Source: Streptomyces hundungensis
Lineage (GTDB): Bacteria > Actinomycetota > Actinomycetes > Streptomycetales > Streptomycetaceae
DNA length: 64,000 nt
Assembly (NCBI RefSeq): GCF_003627815.1
Contig: NZ_CP032698.1
Location: 434,001 to 498,000, forward strand
Direction of reading: 5' to 3'
A program made the translations under genes and the position numbers. Positions within the stretch are counted from its first letter, which is position 1. Each line of letters opens with the position of its first letter. The notes below the pieces were generated by a model. It saw only the letters and a program-made list of their open reading frames with translations. It did not search any database and was not told the origin of the DNA. Below, one piece after another: positions 45,404-53,020 of this stretch.

Positions 45404-47136
45404 CCATGGACACGCTCAACAGCCCCACCCTCGACAGTCCCGCACCCGACTCCCCCGCACCTGTCTCTCCCACGCTCGACCACACCGCGCCGACCTTGCG
45501 CGCACTCGACTCCCCCACGCTCTGCGACGCCGTCCGGGCACTCGGCCCCGGGGTGTCGGTGTCCTACCCGCGCACCGGCGAGCGGCTGGATGCCGCCGGA
45601 CTGGACACGGCATCGGAGCGGTTCGCCCACCGCCTGGTGGAGGCCGGGGTGCGCCCCGGCGACGTCGTGGGGCTGCTGTCCCCGACGGGTCCCCAGGTCC
45701 TGGTGGGTCTGCTGGGGATCGTACGGGCCGGGGCCGCGGCCAGCATGCTCCCGACCACCGCGGGTACGCCCGAGCGGGAGGCCGAGCGGCTGGCCCCCGC
45801 CGTCGGGGCGGCCGGCATGCGGCACCTGGTGGTGCGCCGGGACTGCGCCGACACGGCACGGGCGCTGCACGGTCTGCACCCCGCCCTGACGGTGGTGGAC
45901 ACCGAGTCGTCTCCCTCCCGCTCCCCCGCCGGGCGGCTGCCGCGGGTCGCGCCCGAGGACCTCGCGGTGGTCCAGTTCACCTCGGGCAGCACCTCCGCTC
46001 CCAAGGGGGTGATGCTCTCGCACGCCACCGTGCTGGCCGGGCTGCGGGCGATCGCCGCCTCCGCCCGGATGGGCGGGGACGACGTGATGGTGACCTGGGT
46101 ACCGCACTTCCACGACATGGGTCTGTTCGGCCCGTTGGCCGTCCTCTTCGCGGGCGGCAGCGTGCACGTCATCCCGCCGCTGGACTTCGTACGGCGTCCC
46201 GGCCGGGTCCTGCGGCTGCTGGCCGAGACCGGTGCCACCCTGCTGACCGGGCCGGACTTCTCCTACCAGCGGCTCGCGGCGGCCGCGACACCGGAGCTGG
46301 CGGCGGAGCTGGACCTGTCGCGCTGGCGGCTCGCCTTCAACGGTGCCGAGCCGGTCCGGTCCGCCACCGTCAGCGCCTTCCGCACCCGGATGGCGCCCGC
46401 GAAGGTCGCCGCGTCGACGATGTACCCGGTGTACGGCATGGCCGAGGCCACCTTGGCCATCACCTTCCCGGCGCCGGGCACCACGCCGCGTGTCGTCCAC
46501 GTGGACCGCCAACGCCTGTCGGACGACGGGCTCGCCATCGAAGTGCCGCCCGGGCACCCGCAGGCGAAGCCGCTGGTCGCAGTCGGCCGGCCGGTGCTGG
46601 GAATGGAGCTGCGGCTGGTGGACGCGGCGGGATCGGTGTGCGGGCCGGGGCAGTTGGGCGAGATCCAGATCTCCGGCCCGGCGGTCACCTCCGGCTACTA
46701 CGGGGACCCGGTCGCCACCGCCGCGGCCTTCGACGGGCCTTGGCTGCGCACCGGCGACCTCGGTCTCCAGCTCGACGGAGACCTGTTCGTCACCGGCCGC
46801 CGCAAGGAGATGATCGTCGTGAACGGGCAGAACCACTTCCCCGAGGACGCCGAGAGCCTCACCCGCGACCTGCCCGGCGTGCACCGGGGGCGGTGCGTCG
46901 CCTACGCGGACATCGCAGGTGAGCGTCTCACTGTCGCGGTGGAGATCGCTCCCGGCGGTGACCCGGACGTCGTAGCCCGGCAGATCCACCGCACGCTCGC
47001 CGAACGCCTGGGCACCGCTTCCGTCCACGTCCACCCGCTGCGCCCCGGCTGGCTGCCCCTCACCACCAGTGGCAAGTGGCAGCGCGGCCTGGTCCGCGAA
47101 CTGCTGGCGGACGAGGCGGGGGCCCCGCAGCGGTGA
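45400..47136 (+). CDS. Fatty-acyl-AMP ligase (FAAL-like)
   Basis: 578 residues from ATG 45400 (overlapping the P450 stop). The first 35 residues are an irregular Pro/Ser/Thr-rich leader with tandem DSPAP/LDSPT units. Adenylation core: VVQFTSGSTSAPKGVMLSHA (A3, P-loop), TWVPHFHDMGLFGPLAVLFA (characteristic of FAALs), LAFNGAEPVR, YPVYGMAEATLA (A5), WLRTGDLG, GRRKEMIVVNGQNHFPEDAE (A10-like). The NGQNHFPEDAE motif is that of ligases which transfer acyl-adenylate to an ACP rather than CoA. Expected reaction: carboxylic acid plus ATP gives acyl-AMP, then acyl-ACP on the carrier encoded two genes upstream. Confidence 0.9.
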   Translation: MTMDTLNSPTLDSPAPDSPAPVSPTLDHTAPTLRALDSPTLCDAVRALGPGVSVSYPRTGERLDAAGLDTASERFAHRLVEAGVRPGDVVGLLSPTGPQVLVGLLGIVRAGAAASMLPTTAGTPEREAERLAPAVGAAGMRHLVVRRDCADTARALHGLHPALTVVDTESSPSRSPAGRLPRVAPEDLAVVQFTSGSTSAPKGVMLSHATVLAGLRAIAASARMGGDDVMVTWVPHFHDMGLFGPLAVLFAGGSVHVIPPLDFVRRPGRVLRLLAETGATLLTGPDFSYQRLAAAATPELAAELDLSRWRLAFNGAEPVRSATVSAFRTRMAPAKVAASTMYPVYGMAEATLAITFPAPGTTPRVVHVDRQRLSDDGLAIEVPPGHPQAKPLVAVGRPVLGMELRLVDAAGSVCGPGQLGEIQISGPAVTSGYYGDPVATAAAFDGPWLRTGDLGLQLDGDLFVTGRRKEMIVVNGQNHFPEDAESLTRDLPGVHRGRCVAYADIAGERLTVAVEIAPGGDPDVVARQIHRTLAERLGTASVHVHPLRPGWLPLTTSGKWQRGLVRELLADEAGAPQR

Positions 47137-47140
47137 GGCC

Positions 47141-47171
47141 GGGGACGCCGTCCTCTCGGACGGCGTGCCCC
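47141..47171. terminator. Strong hairpin terminator between convergent genes
   Basis: GGGGACGCCGTCC, a TCTC loop, then GGACGGCGTGCCCC form a 13-bp stem with one bulged base. It starts 4 bases after the FAAL stop and lies 40 bases from the EF-hand gene stop, so it could terminate both converging transcripts. There is no T run, as usual in high-GC actinomycetes. Confidence 0.65.
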
Positions 47172-47210
47172 CGGGCCTCGTTATCTCTTCGGCACTCTGT
47201 CCCGTGCCGG

Positions 47211-47777
47211 TCAGATCCGGCCGAAGAGGTGGTTGCCTGCGGCGTCGCAGTCCTCGCTCAGGAAGAACTCCCCGATGGCCTGGGCGAGTTCGGCCTCGGT
47301 GACATAGCCATCACCGTCGAGGTCGATGCGCTCCATGGCGGCCTCGTGGTCCGCGTCGCCCATGCCCAGACCGGCGTGGGCCTTGGCCAGCTCCGCCCCG
47401 TCCAGCCTGCCATCGCCGTTGGTGTCGCACAGGGAGATGATCGCCTTGGCCACGGGCTGGATGTGCTGCCGGTACCCCGCACCGGTCGCGGCGTCGGCCT
47501 TCATCCCGGCGACGTACTCCTCACGGCTGACGGAACCGTCCCCGTCGGTGTCGAGCGCCTCCCGCATGCCCTGCCACAGCGCCCGGTAGGCGTCGCTGAG
47601 CGCACGGTACTTGGGCGAGTTCGGAGCCTGCGCGAACTCCTGGCCCACCCGGGAAACGATCAGGTCGAAGTCCTCCTGGCTGATCCTGCCGTCGCCGTTG
47701 GTGTCGATCAGGTCGAAGTGCCGGGCGATCTTGCGGGACAAGCCACGAAGCGTGCTCCTTGCTGCGGAATGGATCAC
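47211..47777 (-). CDS. EF-hand calcium-binding protein (calerythrin-like)
   Basis: 188 residues from GTG 47777; a TTG at 47741 with AAGGAG upstream would give 176 residues, the calerythrin size. Four EF-hand loops are visible: DLIDTNGDGRISQEDF, DTDGDGSVSREEY, CDTNGDGRLDGAEL, DLDGDGYVTEAEL, with intervening amphipathic helices and a terminal SEDCDAAGNHLFGRI. It is a cytosolic calcium sensor or buffer by analogy with calerythrin of Saccharopolyspora. It converges on the FAAL operon. The IS3 copy 2 lies about 220 bp upstream of its start. Confidence 0.85.
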   Translation of the reverse strand: MIHSAARSTLRGLSRKIARHFDLIDTNGDGRISQEDFDLIVSRVGQEFAQAPNSPKYRALSDAYRALWQGMREALDTDGDGSVSREEYVAGMKADAATGAGYRQHIQPVAKAIISLCDTNGDGRLDGAELAKAHAGLGMGDADHEAAMERIDLDGDGYVTEAELAQAIGEFFLSEDCDAAGNHLFGRI

Positions 47778-48071
47778 GTCGTTACGTAGCGTGAATGCTT
47801 GACTGCGCAGCGGAGTTGACTCGCCAGGATGGTGACCCTGGAACCGCCGGAACGGGCCCAAGAGCTGATTGCCGTCCCCCGCGCGGTGGATGTGACCACC
47901 AATGTGCTGAGTGCCGGTCCTGTGCACCTGCTTTCGCGCCCCGCGCGGCAGGGAATGGCTGAACGGCGAGGATGAGTGTGGGGGTACTGACCACGAGAGG
48001 GGGCCTCCCCCTGAGTGGTGGACACGCTGATACTGGATCTGCTTGATCCGGAGGAAGCGAGAAGACCGCCG

Positions 48072-48413
48072 ATGGCGCTGAAGGACTACTCGGACGAATT
48101 CAAGGCCGATGCCGTGGCCCTGTACGAGTCCACACCCGGGGCGACGTACAAGAGCATCGCCGCTGACCTGGGCATCAACCGGGCGACCCTGCGCGAGTGG
48201 GTGCTGCGGGACCGCGAACGCCGTGGCGTCACCGCCGCACCTGCGCGGCCTGCCTCTCCGCCGGCGGCGATCGCGTCCGCTGACCCGGACGAGCGGGTCC
48301 GCCGCCTGGAGGCGCGGGTGGCCGAGCTCGAGGCGAGTGAGCGCAAGCTCGCGACCGAGCGGGACATCCTGCGCAAGGCGGCCAAGTATTTCGCCGGAGA
48401 GACGAACTGGTGA
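48072..48413 (+). CDS. IS3 OrfA (copy 2)
   Basis: 113 residues with the same predicted sequence as OrfA of copy 1 at 16393-16734: HTH (YKSIAADLGINRATLREWVL) and leucine-zipper coiled coil. It overlaps OrfB by 4 bp in the -1 frame. ATG 48072 was chosen over GTG 48015 for the same reason as in copy 1. Confidence 0.9.
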   Translation: MALKDYSDEFKADAVALYESTPGATYKSIAADLGINRATLREWVLRDRERRGVTAAPARPASPPAAIASADPDERVRRLEARVAELEASERKLATERDILRKAAKYFAGETNW

Positions 48414-49303
48414 GCCGCTTCCAGTTCGTCCACGACCACCGGAACACCTATGAGGTGAAGCGGCTCTGCCACGTCCTGGACGTCAGCCGGTCCAGCTACT
48501 ACAAGTGGTGCGCCGGCGCCGAAGCCCGCGCCGCCCGGCAGCGCCAGGACGTGGCCCTGGTCAAGGAGATCCGCCGGGTTCACGGCGAGTCCGGCGGCGC
48601 CTACGGCTCCCCGCGGGTGACCGCCGAGCTCCGCGAGAACGGCCACCGAGTCAACGAGAAGCGGGTCGCCCGGGTCATGCGGGCGTTCTCGATCACCGGG
48701 ATCCGCCTGCGCAGACGGGTCCGCACGACCGTCCCGGACCCGGCCGCGGGGACCGTCCCCGACCTGTTCGGCCGGGACTTCACCGCCACCGAGCCCGGGC
48801 GCAAGCTCATGGGCGACATCACCTATCTCCCGCTCCAGGGAGGGAAGTTCCTCTACCTCGCGACGGTGCTGGACTGCTTCAGCCGCAAAATTGTCGGCTG
48901 GTCCATCGCCGACCACATGCGCACGGACCTGGTCGCCGACGCGTTGCGGATGGCCGCCCGCACCCGCGGCTCACTGGAAGGCGCGGTCTTTCACTCCGAT
49001 CACGGAGCCCAGTACGGATCCAGGGCCTACGCCGGCCTCTGCGACCAGCTCGGGGTGACCCGGTCGATGGGCGCGGTCGGCACCAGCGCCGACAACGCCG
49101 CCTGCGAGAGCTTCCACGCCTCCCTGAAACGCGAGACCCTCCAGGGCGACCACGACTACGGCGACGCCACCACCTGCCGCCGCACCGTCTTCGCCTGGCT
49201 GACCCGCTACAACACCCGCCGCCGGCACTCCACCAACGGCCACCTCAGCCCCGACGCCTACGAACGACGACACCACAAAGCTAAACTCACGCTCGCCGCG
49301 TGA
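48410..49303 (+). CDS. IS3 OrfB, DDE transposase (copy 2)
   Basis: 297 residues, identical in sequence to OrfB at 16731-17624, with the full DDE motif (GDITYLPLQGGKFLY, FHSDHGAQYGS, DNAACESFHASLKRE). Identity of the predicted proteins over both reading frames indicates recent duplication within this genome. Confidence 0.93.
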   Translation: MSRFQFVHDHRNTYEVKRLCHVLDVSRSSYYKWCAGAEARAARQRQDVALVKEIRRVHGESGGAYGSPRVTAELRENGHRVNEKRVARVMRAFSITGIRLRRRVRTTVPDPAAGTVPDLFGRDFTATEPGRKLMGDITYLPLQGGKFLYLATVLDCFSRKIVGWSIADHMRTDLVADALRMAARTRGSLEGAVFHSDHGAQYGSRAYAGLCDQLGVTRSMGAVGTSADNAACESFHASLKRETLQGDHDYGDATTCRRTVFAWLTRYNTRRRHSTNGHLSPDAYERRHHKAKLTLAA

Positions 49304-49479
49304 TCGATAACCGCGTGCCCACCTTCATGGGGGAAGGCCCGAGTGGCGCTGACAAGAGCGGTCGCACAGGCCATGCGCCCGTCGGGCTCGTCACGGCCAC
49401 CGCCCCCTTGACCCAAAGCATCCAGGCCGGCCAGAGCACCGCCGGGGGTAAAAGGAGCCGTCGCACCGCGCCGATCGGG

Positions 49480-50004
49480 TCACTTGATGTCGGGCGGACA
49501 TGGCTTTTCCACGTGTGAGATCCAGGTGGTGAGCAGTCCTTCGAGCGCCTTCGCCTCGGCGGGCGTCAGCAGGCTCAGCAGGCGGCGTTCGTTGCGCATG
49601 TGGTCGGTGAATGCCTGGTCGATCAGAGCGCGACCGGGCTTGGTCAGGGCCACGATCCGGCCGCGCTGGTCGTCGTCGGAACGACGGCGGGTGACGAGTC
49701 CAGCCTGCTCCAGGCGATCGACTCGCTTCGTCATCGCGCCGGTGGTGACCATGGTGTGTGCGGCGAGTTCACCGGGCGCGCGCTCATAGGGCTCACCGGC
49801 GCGGCGCAGTGCGCACAGGACGTCGAACTCTCCCTCGCTGAGTCCGTAGCGCCCGTAGACGAGGCGAAGTTCCTCGGTGAGACGGTTGGCCAGGCGGTGC
49901 AGTCGGCCGATCACGCCCTGCGGGGACATGTCGAGGTCGGGCCGCTCGCGGCGCCAGTCGGCCTGGATGCGGGCCACTCGATCCAGGGGTTGCGGATTGT
50001 CCAT
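49480..50004 (-). CDS. MarR-family regulator
   Basis: 174 residues from ATG 50004 (MDNPQPLDRVARIQADWRRE). Winged helix: GLSEGEFDVLCALRRAGEPY, PGELAAHTMVTTGAMTKRVD (recognition helix), RLEQAGLVTRRRSDDDQRGR (wing), then the dimerisation helices TPAEAKALEGLLTTWISHVE. It is divergent from an EamA exporter whose start codon is only 41 bases away; the space is almost filled by a perfect palindrome, so this protein very probably represses both genes. No ribosome site precedes either start, suggesting leaderless mRNAs. Confidence 0.9.
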   Translation of the reverse strand: MDNPQPLDRVARIQADWRRERPDLDMSPQGVIGRLHRLANRLTEELRLVYGRYGLSEGEFDVLCALRRAGEPYERAPGELAAHTMVTTGAMTKRVDRLEQAGLVTRRRSDDDQRGRIVALTKPGRALIDQAFTDHMRNERRLLSLLTPAEAKALEGLLTTWISHVEKPCPPDIK

Positions 50005-50010
50005 GCCTAT

Positions 50011-50038
50011 CAATATAGCTTCCCAGGAAGCTATATTG
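50011..50038. promoter_or_regulatory. MarR operator: 28-bp perfect palindrome
   Basis: CAATATAGCTTCC (50011-50023), CA, GGAAGCTATATTG (50026-50038) is a perfect 13-bp inverted repeat with a 2-bp centre. A further half-site, TTCCATGGAAGCTA (50041-50054), overlaps the EamA start codon. It occupies the gap between MarR (start 50004) and EamA (start 50045). The AT-rich arms may also contain the -10 elements. Confidence 0.85.
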
Positions 50039-50044
50039 TCTTCC

Positions 50045-50995
50045 ATGGAAGCTAATACTCGGTGGGTGGCCCTGACCGCTGTCGCACCGGTGGCCTGGGG
50101 CGCCAACTATTACGTCACCCATGAGTTTCTGCCGCCCGACAGCCCCCTCTACGGGGCGGCTCTGCGAGCGCTGCCCGCCGGTCTCGTCCTGTTGGGGCTG
50201 TGCAGGCAGCGACCGCGCGGTGCGTGGTGGTGGCGCTCCGCCGTGCTCGGGCTGCTCAACGTGAGCGTCTTCTTCGTCCTCGTCTACGCCGCCTCACAGC
50301 TACTTCCGTCGAGCATCGCCTCGACCGTTATGGCGGTGTCCCCGCTCGCGATGATGCTCATCGCCTCGGTCCTGGTGTCCGAGCGGCCCGGCATCGCACA
50401 CCTGGCCGGCGCCGCGATCGGGCTCGGCGGGGTCTGCCTCATGCTGCTCACGGGAACGGGAGGGGTGAGCGTGCCGGGAGTTCTTGCCTCGGCCGCGGCC
50501 ATGCTCGTGTCATCCTTCGGCCACATCCTGACCAAGCGGTGGAACGCCGGTAGCGACGTGCTCGCCTCGACCGCTTGGCAGCTCACCGCCGGAGGGTTGT
50601 TCCTGCTGCCGGTCGCCGCAGCCGTGGAGGGCCCTCCGCCCACCCTCTCCACCCCGGCGCTCCTCGCGTTCGGCTACGTCACCCTCGTCGCCACCGCGCT
50701 CGCTTTCGCCGCCTGGTTCACCGGGCTACGGCACCTGCCCGCCGGGACCGTGGGCCTGGTCGGACTGCTCAACCCTGTCACAGGTGTACTGCTCGGCACG
50801 GCAGTGGCCGGAGAGGCGCTGACAGCCCAGCAGGTGTGCGGGCTGGCACTCGTCCTGGTCGGAGTTGTCCTGGGACGGCCTACACGCGCAGGGCGACGGG
50901 GCGCCAGTCGGGCTCCTCTACAACTTCCAGTCCCCTGCGGAAATCAGGGGACACGGAAGCAGGGAGCAGCGCCGATAGCCTGCCGGGATGAGTGA
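50045..50995 (+). CDS. EamA-family (DMT superfamily) exporter
   Basis: 316 residues from ATG 50045 (MEANTRWVALTAVAPVAWGA). Ten predicted TM helices form two EamA repeats, e.g. YAASQLLPSSIASTVMAVSP, LAGAAIGLGGVCLMLLTGTG, ASAAAMLVSSFGHILTKRWN and LLNPVTGVLLGTAVAGEALT; the last 40 residues are a basic Arg/Gly-rich tail. It exports metabolites or drugs. It is controlled by the divergent MarR. The translation start overlaps a MarR half-site. Confidence 0.9.
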   Translation: MEANTRWVALTAVAPVAWGANYYVTHEFLPPDSPLYGAALRALPAGLVLLGLCRQRPRGAWWWRSAVLGLLNVSVFFVLVYAASQLLPSSIASTVMAVSPLAMMLIASVLVSERPGIAHLAGAAIGLGGVCLMLLTGTGGVSVPGVLASAAAMLVSSFGHILTKRWNAGSDVLASTAWQLTAGGLFLLPVAAAVEGPPPTLSTPALLAFGYVTLVATALAFAAWFTGLRHLPAGTVGLVGLLNPVTGVLLGTAVAGEALTAQQVCGLALVLVGVVLGRPTRAGRRGASRAPLQLPVPCGNQGTRKQGAAPIACRDE

Positions 50996-51251
50996 GCGGA
51001 TAAGGCGGTGCGCCGCCGGCCCGATCTGTCCTCCACCCCGGAGATGCCCCACCAACGAGCCCATGGGCCAGCGGCGTTGGATACACGGGCCTGCTGTCGC
51101 CGGGCGCCATCTGCTGCCTTCAGCGATCGCCTCCGCCAAGGAGTGGAAGTAGCGCCGAACGTCGGCACCGACGACGTCCTGCTCAAGTACGGCGGGGTCC
51201 TGGTCCGGCTCGGCGACCGGTCGTCGCCCGTTCCGGCCCCCTTCACGGGGC

Positions 51252-51407
51252 GGCGTCCGCGCAGGGCTGCTCCCCCAGGACAAGGTCACAGCCGTCCGCG
51301 AACTCGAGGCGACCGGGCGGCGGGTGCTGGTCAGCGGCGCCGGCCTCGCCGACCTGCCCGACCTCTATACCTTCCAGCCCCGCCGAGGCCGGCACGAACT
51401 GTACTGA
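51252..51407 (+). pseudogene. Heavy-metal P-type ATPase fragment
   Basis: The frame reads GVRAGLLPQDKVTAVRELEA, TGRRVLVSGAGLADLPDLY, ending FQPRRGRHELY. LLPQDKVTAVRELEATGRRVLV matches the P-domain of CPx ATPases (LP.DK...V..L...G..VLMVGDGINDAPAL), with the GDGINDAPAL signature degraded. About 45 residues; no start. Relic. Confidence 0.5.
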
Positions 51408-52067
51408 CCAGGGCGATCGCAGCGTCCGATGGGTAGGAGTAGGCAGGCCATCGTCCCATCGCCCGGGGCACTCAGTTCGCGTAGAGGGCGGGAACAGGCG
51501 GCGTTCTCAGTCTCTACCTGTTAAGCAGCGCCGGATGAGGCCGGGCCCCGACACCGATCTGGAGGGTCGACGTGGCCGAGCACCCACCGACCGACGCCCT
51601 CCGCGCCTCGCGCTCGTCGGCCCGCGCAGTTGCAGATTCCGGCCTCGGGCAGCCTCAGCTCAACGCGTGAGCACTCCAGGCTTACTTCCTGCTCTCGTTC
51701 AATGACCCTGCGGGGTTGGCTGCCGAACGGTGACGAGGGTGGGTGGGACGGACGAGCGTGCGGCCATCCTGAACCGTCCGGCGCAAGGCGCCTGTCCGCT
51801 CTCCGCCACCGGGCGGCTTCCGCTGCGGCACGGGACGAACCGAGGCTGCCATGTGGCTGAGAGCGTGGACGAGTCGCAGAGTAGAGGGAACGGGGTGTTC
51901 ACGAGCAGGTCTGATCAACCACAATTCGCCAGCTTGAGAGGTTTTCCCGTGAGACGGGTGTCGTTGCCCGTCAGACTGCGGTCACCCACTGCGGAGGTAC
52001 CAACCGCCGCGACCCCGGAGATGCGCGCCGCCCTGCGCAAGGAGGTCGGGAATTGACGTGTCCGCCT
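51408..52067. other. Gene-poor stretch
   Basis: About 660 bp with no gene I can support. A frame ending TAATPEMRAALRKEVGN at 52056 is protein-like for its last 20 residues only. Confidence 0.4.
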
Positions 52068-52295
52068 TTACCCTGAGATCCGGGCGAAGCGCTCGTCCGG
52101 AGCCTTTTCGGTGAGGCCCTGATAGGTCTCGCTCCGGCGTCCCAGCAGCACTAAGACAAGACTGCATACCGCCAAAATCCCGGACGTCACCAGGCCGATA
52201 GCGAGGCGGCCGCCGAAAGTCGCGGCCACGAGGCAGGCGCCTCCGACGGCGAGGAAGAAGCCAGGGACGGACCGCCTGGCTGTGCTACTGGTCAT
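52068..52295 (-). CDS. Small two-TM membrane protein coupled to XRE regulator
   Basis: 75 residues from ATG 52295, overlapping the XRE stop by 11 bases, so translation is coupled. Layout: short Ser/Arg start, TM1 (FFLAVGGACLVAATFGG), TM2 (LVTSGILAVCSLVLVLL), then a charged tail GRRSETYQGLTEKAPDERFA. No family is recognised. Small membrane partners of YozG-like XRE regulators occur widely, with unknown role, perhaps signal sensing or anti-regulator function. Confidence 0.65.
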   Translation of the reverse strand: MTSSTARRSVPGFFLAVGGACLVAATFGGRLAIGLVTSGILAVCSLVLVLLGRRSETYQGLTEKAPDERFARISG

Positions 52296-52497
52296 CTGCT
52301 GGGCTCTCTTCGGCATGAAACATCTCCTCAACGGTGACTTCAAAGAACTTAGCCATGGACATGGCCAGCGGCAGGGAGGGCGTGTACCGCTCGGTCTCGA
52401 TGGCGTTGATCGTTTGCCGCGAGACCCCCAGGGCCGTGCCTAGCCGGCCCTGGGAGAGCCCTCGTGACGACCGCAGTTTCCTGACGCTGTTTCGCAC
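52285..52497 (-). CDS. XRE-family transcriptional regulator (YozG-like)
   Basis: 70 residues from GTG 52497 (MRNSVRKLRSSRGLSQGRLG). The HTH is LGTALGVSRQTINAIETERY, then TPSLPLAMSMAKFFEVTVEE, the typical compact YozG/HTH_3 form. It has no effector domain. No ribosome site precedes the start; the operator-like repeat begins one base upstream, consistent with a leaderless, self-repressed mRNA. It is followed by a coupled membrane-protein gene. Confidence 0.88.
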   Translation of the reverse strand: MRNSVRKLRSSRGLSQGRLGTALGVSRQTINAIETERYTPSLPLAMSMAKFFEVTVEEMFHAEESPADDQ

Positions 52498-52498
52498 G

Positions 52499-52546
52499 TG
52501 TAAAGCTTACTTGTCACCCTTCAGTGGTTGTCAAGCTTGCTTTACA
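52499..52546. promoter_or_regulatory. Operator-like inverted repeat for the XRE operon
   Basis: TGTAAAGC (52499-52506) and GCTTTACA (52539-52546) are perfect inverted repeats. Inside them AAGCTTACTT (52503) and AAGCTTGCTT (52533) repeat directly. This AT-rich stretch directly abuts the XRE start codon and should contain both promoter and binding site. Confidence 0.6.
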
Positions 52547-53020
52547 GGCAGGCGGGCAGGGTTCACACGGCGTCTCGGGCACCGTGTTCACCGTGCTGGC
52601 GGCCGGCCCGGCACAGACGGGCGAGTGCATCCCCAACCACCCCTCGGGGCCGGTGCCGAAGAACAGACGGAACAGCGTCGCTTAACCGGTTCCGCAGAAA
52701 GCGTTGTGCTCCGACCCGGGCACCTCTAATGTCGGGGCCGTCGCCGGGCAACAGCACCGGAGCGGCCCGCCGTCACTGCGTTCGCGCAGGCAGGACGGGG
52801 GGCTGCTCTGTTCTCGCATACCGCTCAGGCGCACCGCTGCCCGGGTAAAGAGCCGCGTTCCGGGTGGCGGCCGCCCCGGCACCGTGTCTTGGGTGCCGGG
52901 TGGCGATGCCCGCCGTTTCGTGGGTGTCGCCGCGCACAGCCCCTGCTGACAAGTCGCGCCGTGCCCAGTCGATCCGTCCTGTCCGGAGCCGGCGCGCACC
53001 GATCGAACCAGGAGCCGTAG
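52547..53020. other. Intergenic region before the mannanase gene
   Basis: About 470 bp with no gene I can support and no AACCGGT or GTAACNNTTAC box like those in front of the mannan transporter. The AGGAGCC at 53010-53016 serves the mannanase start. Confidence 0.45.

Larger units (their letters stand above)
48000..49340 (+). mobile_element. IS3-family element, copy 2
   Basis: 1,341 bp, with the same ends and encoding the same two proteins as copy 1 (16321-17661), at an offset of exactly 31,679 bp and in the same orientation. GAG lies outside both ends (47997-47999 and 49341-49343), a separate 3-bp target duplication, so the two copies inserted independently. The insertion point is non-coding, upstream of the EF-hand gene. 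Confidence 0.9.

Noticed and set aside
16321..49340. The two IS3 copies as the ends of a 33-kb composite transposon
   Set aside because: Each copy has its own target duplication (GTG and GAG) and the P450 reads straight through copy 1, so the outer flanks do not match; the copies inserted independently.
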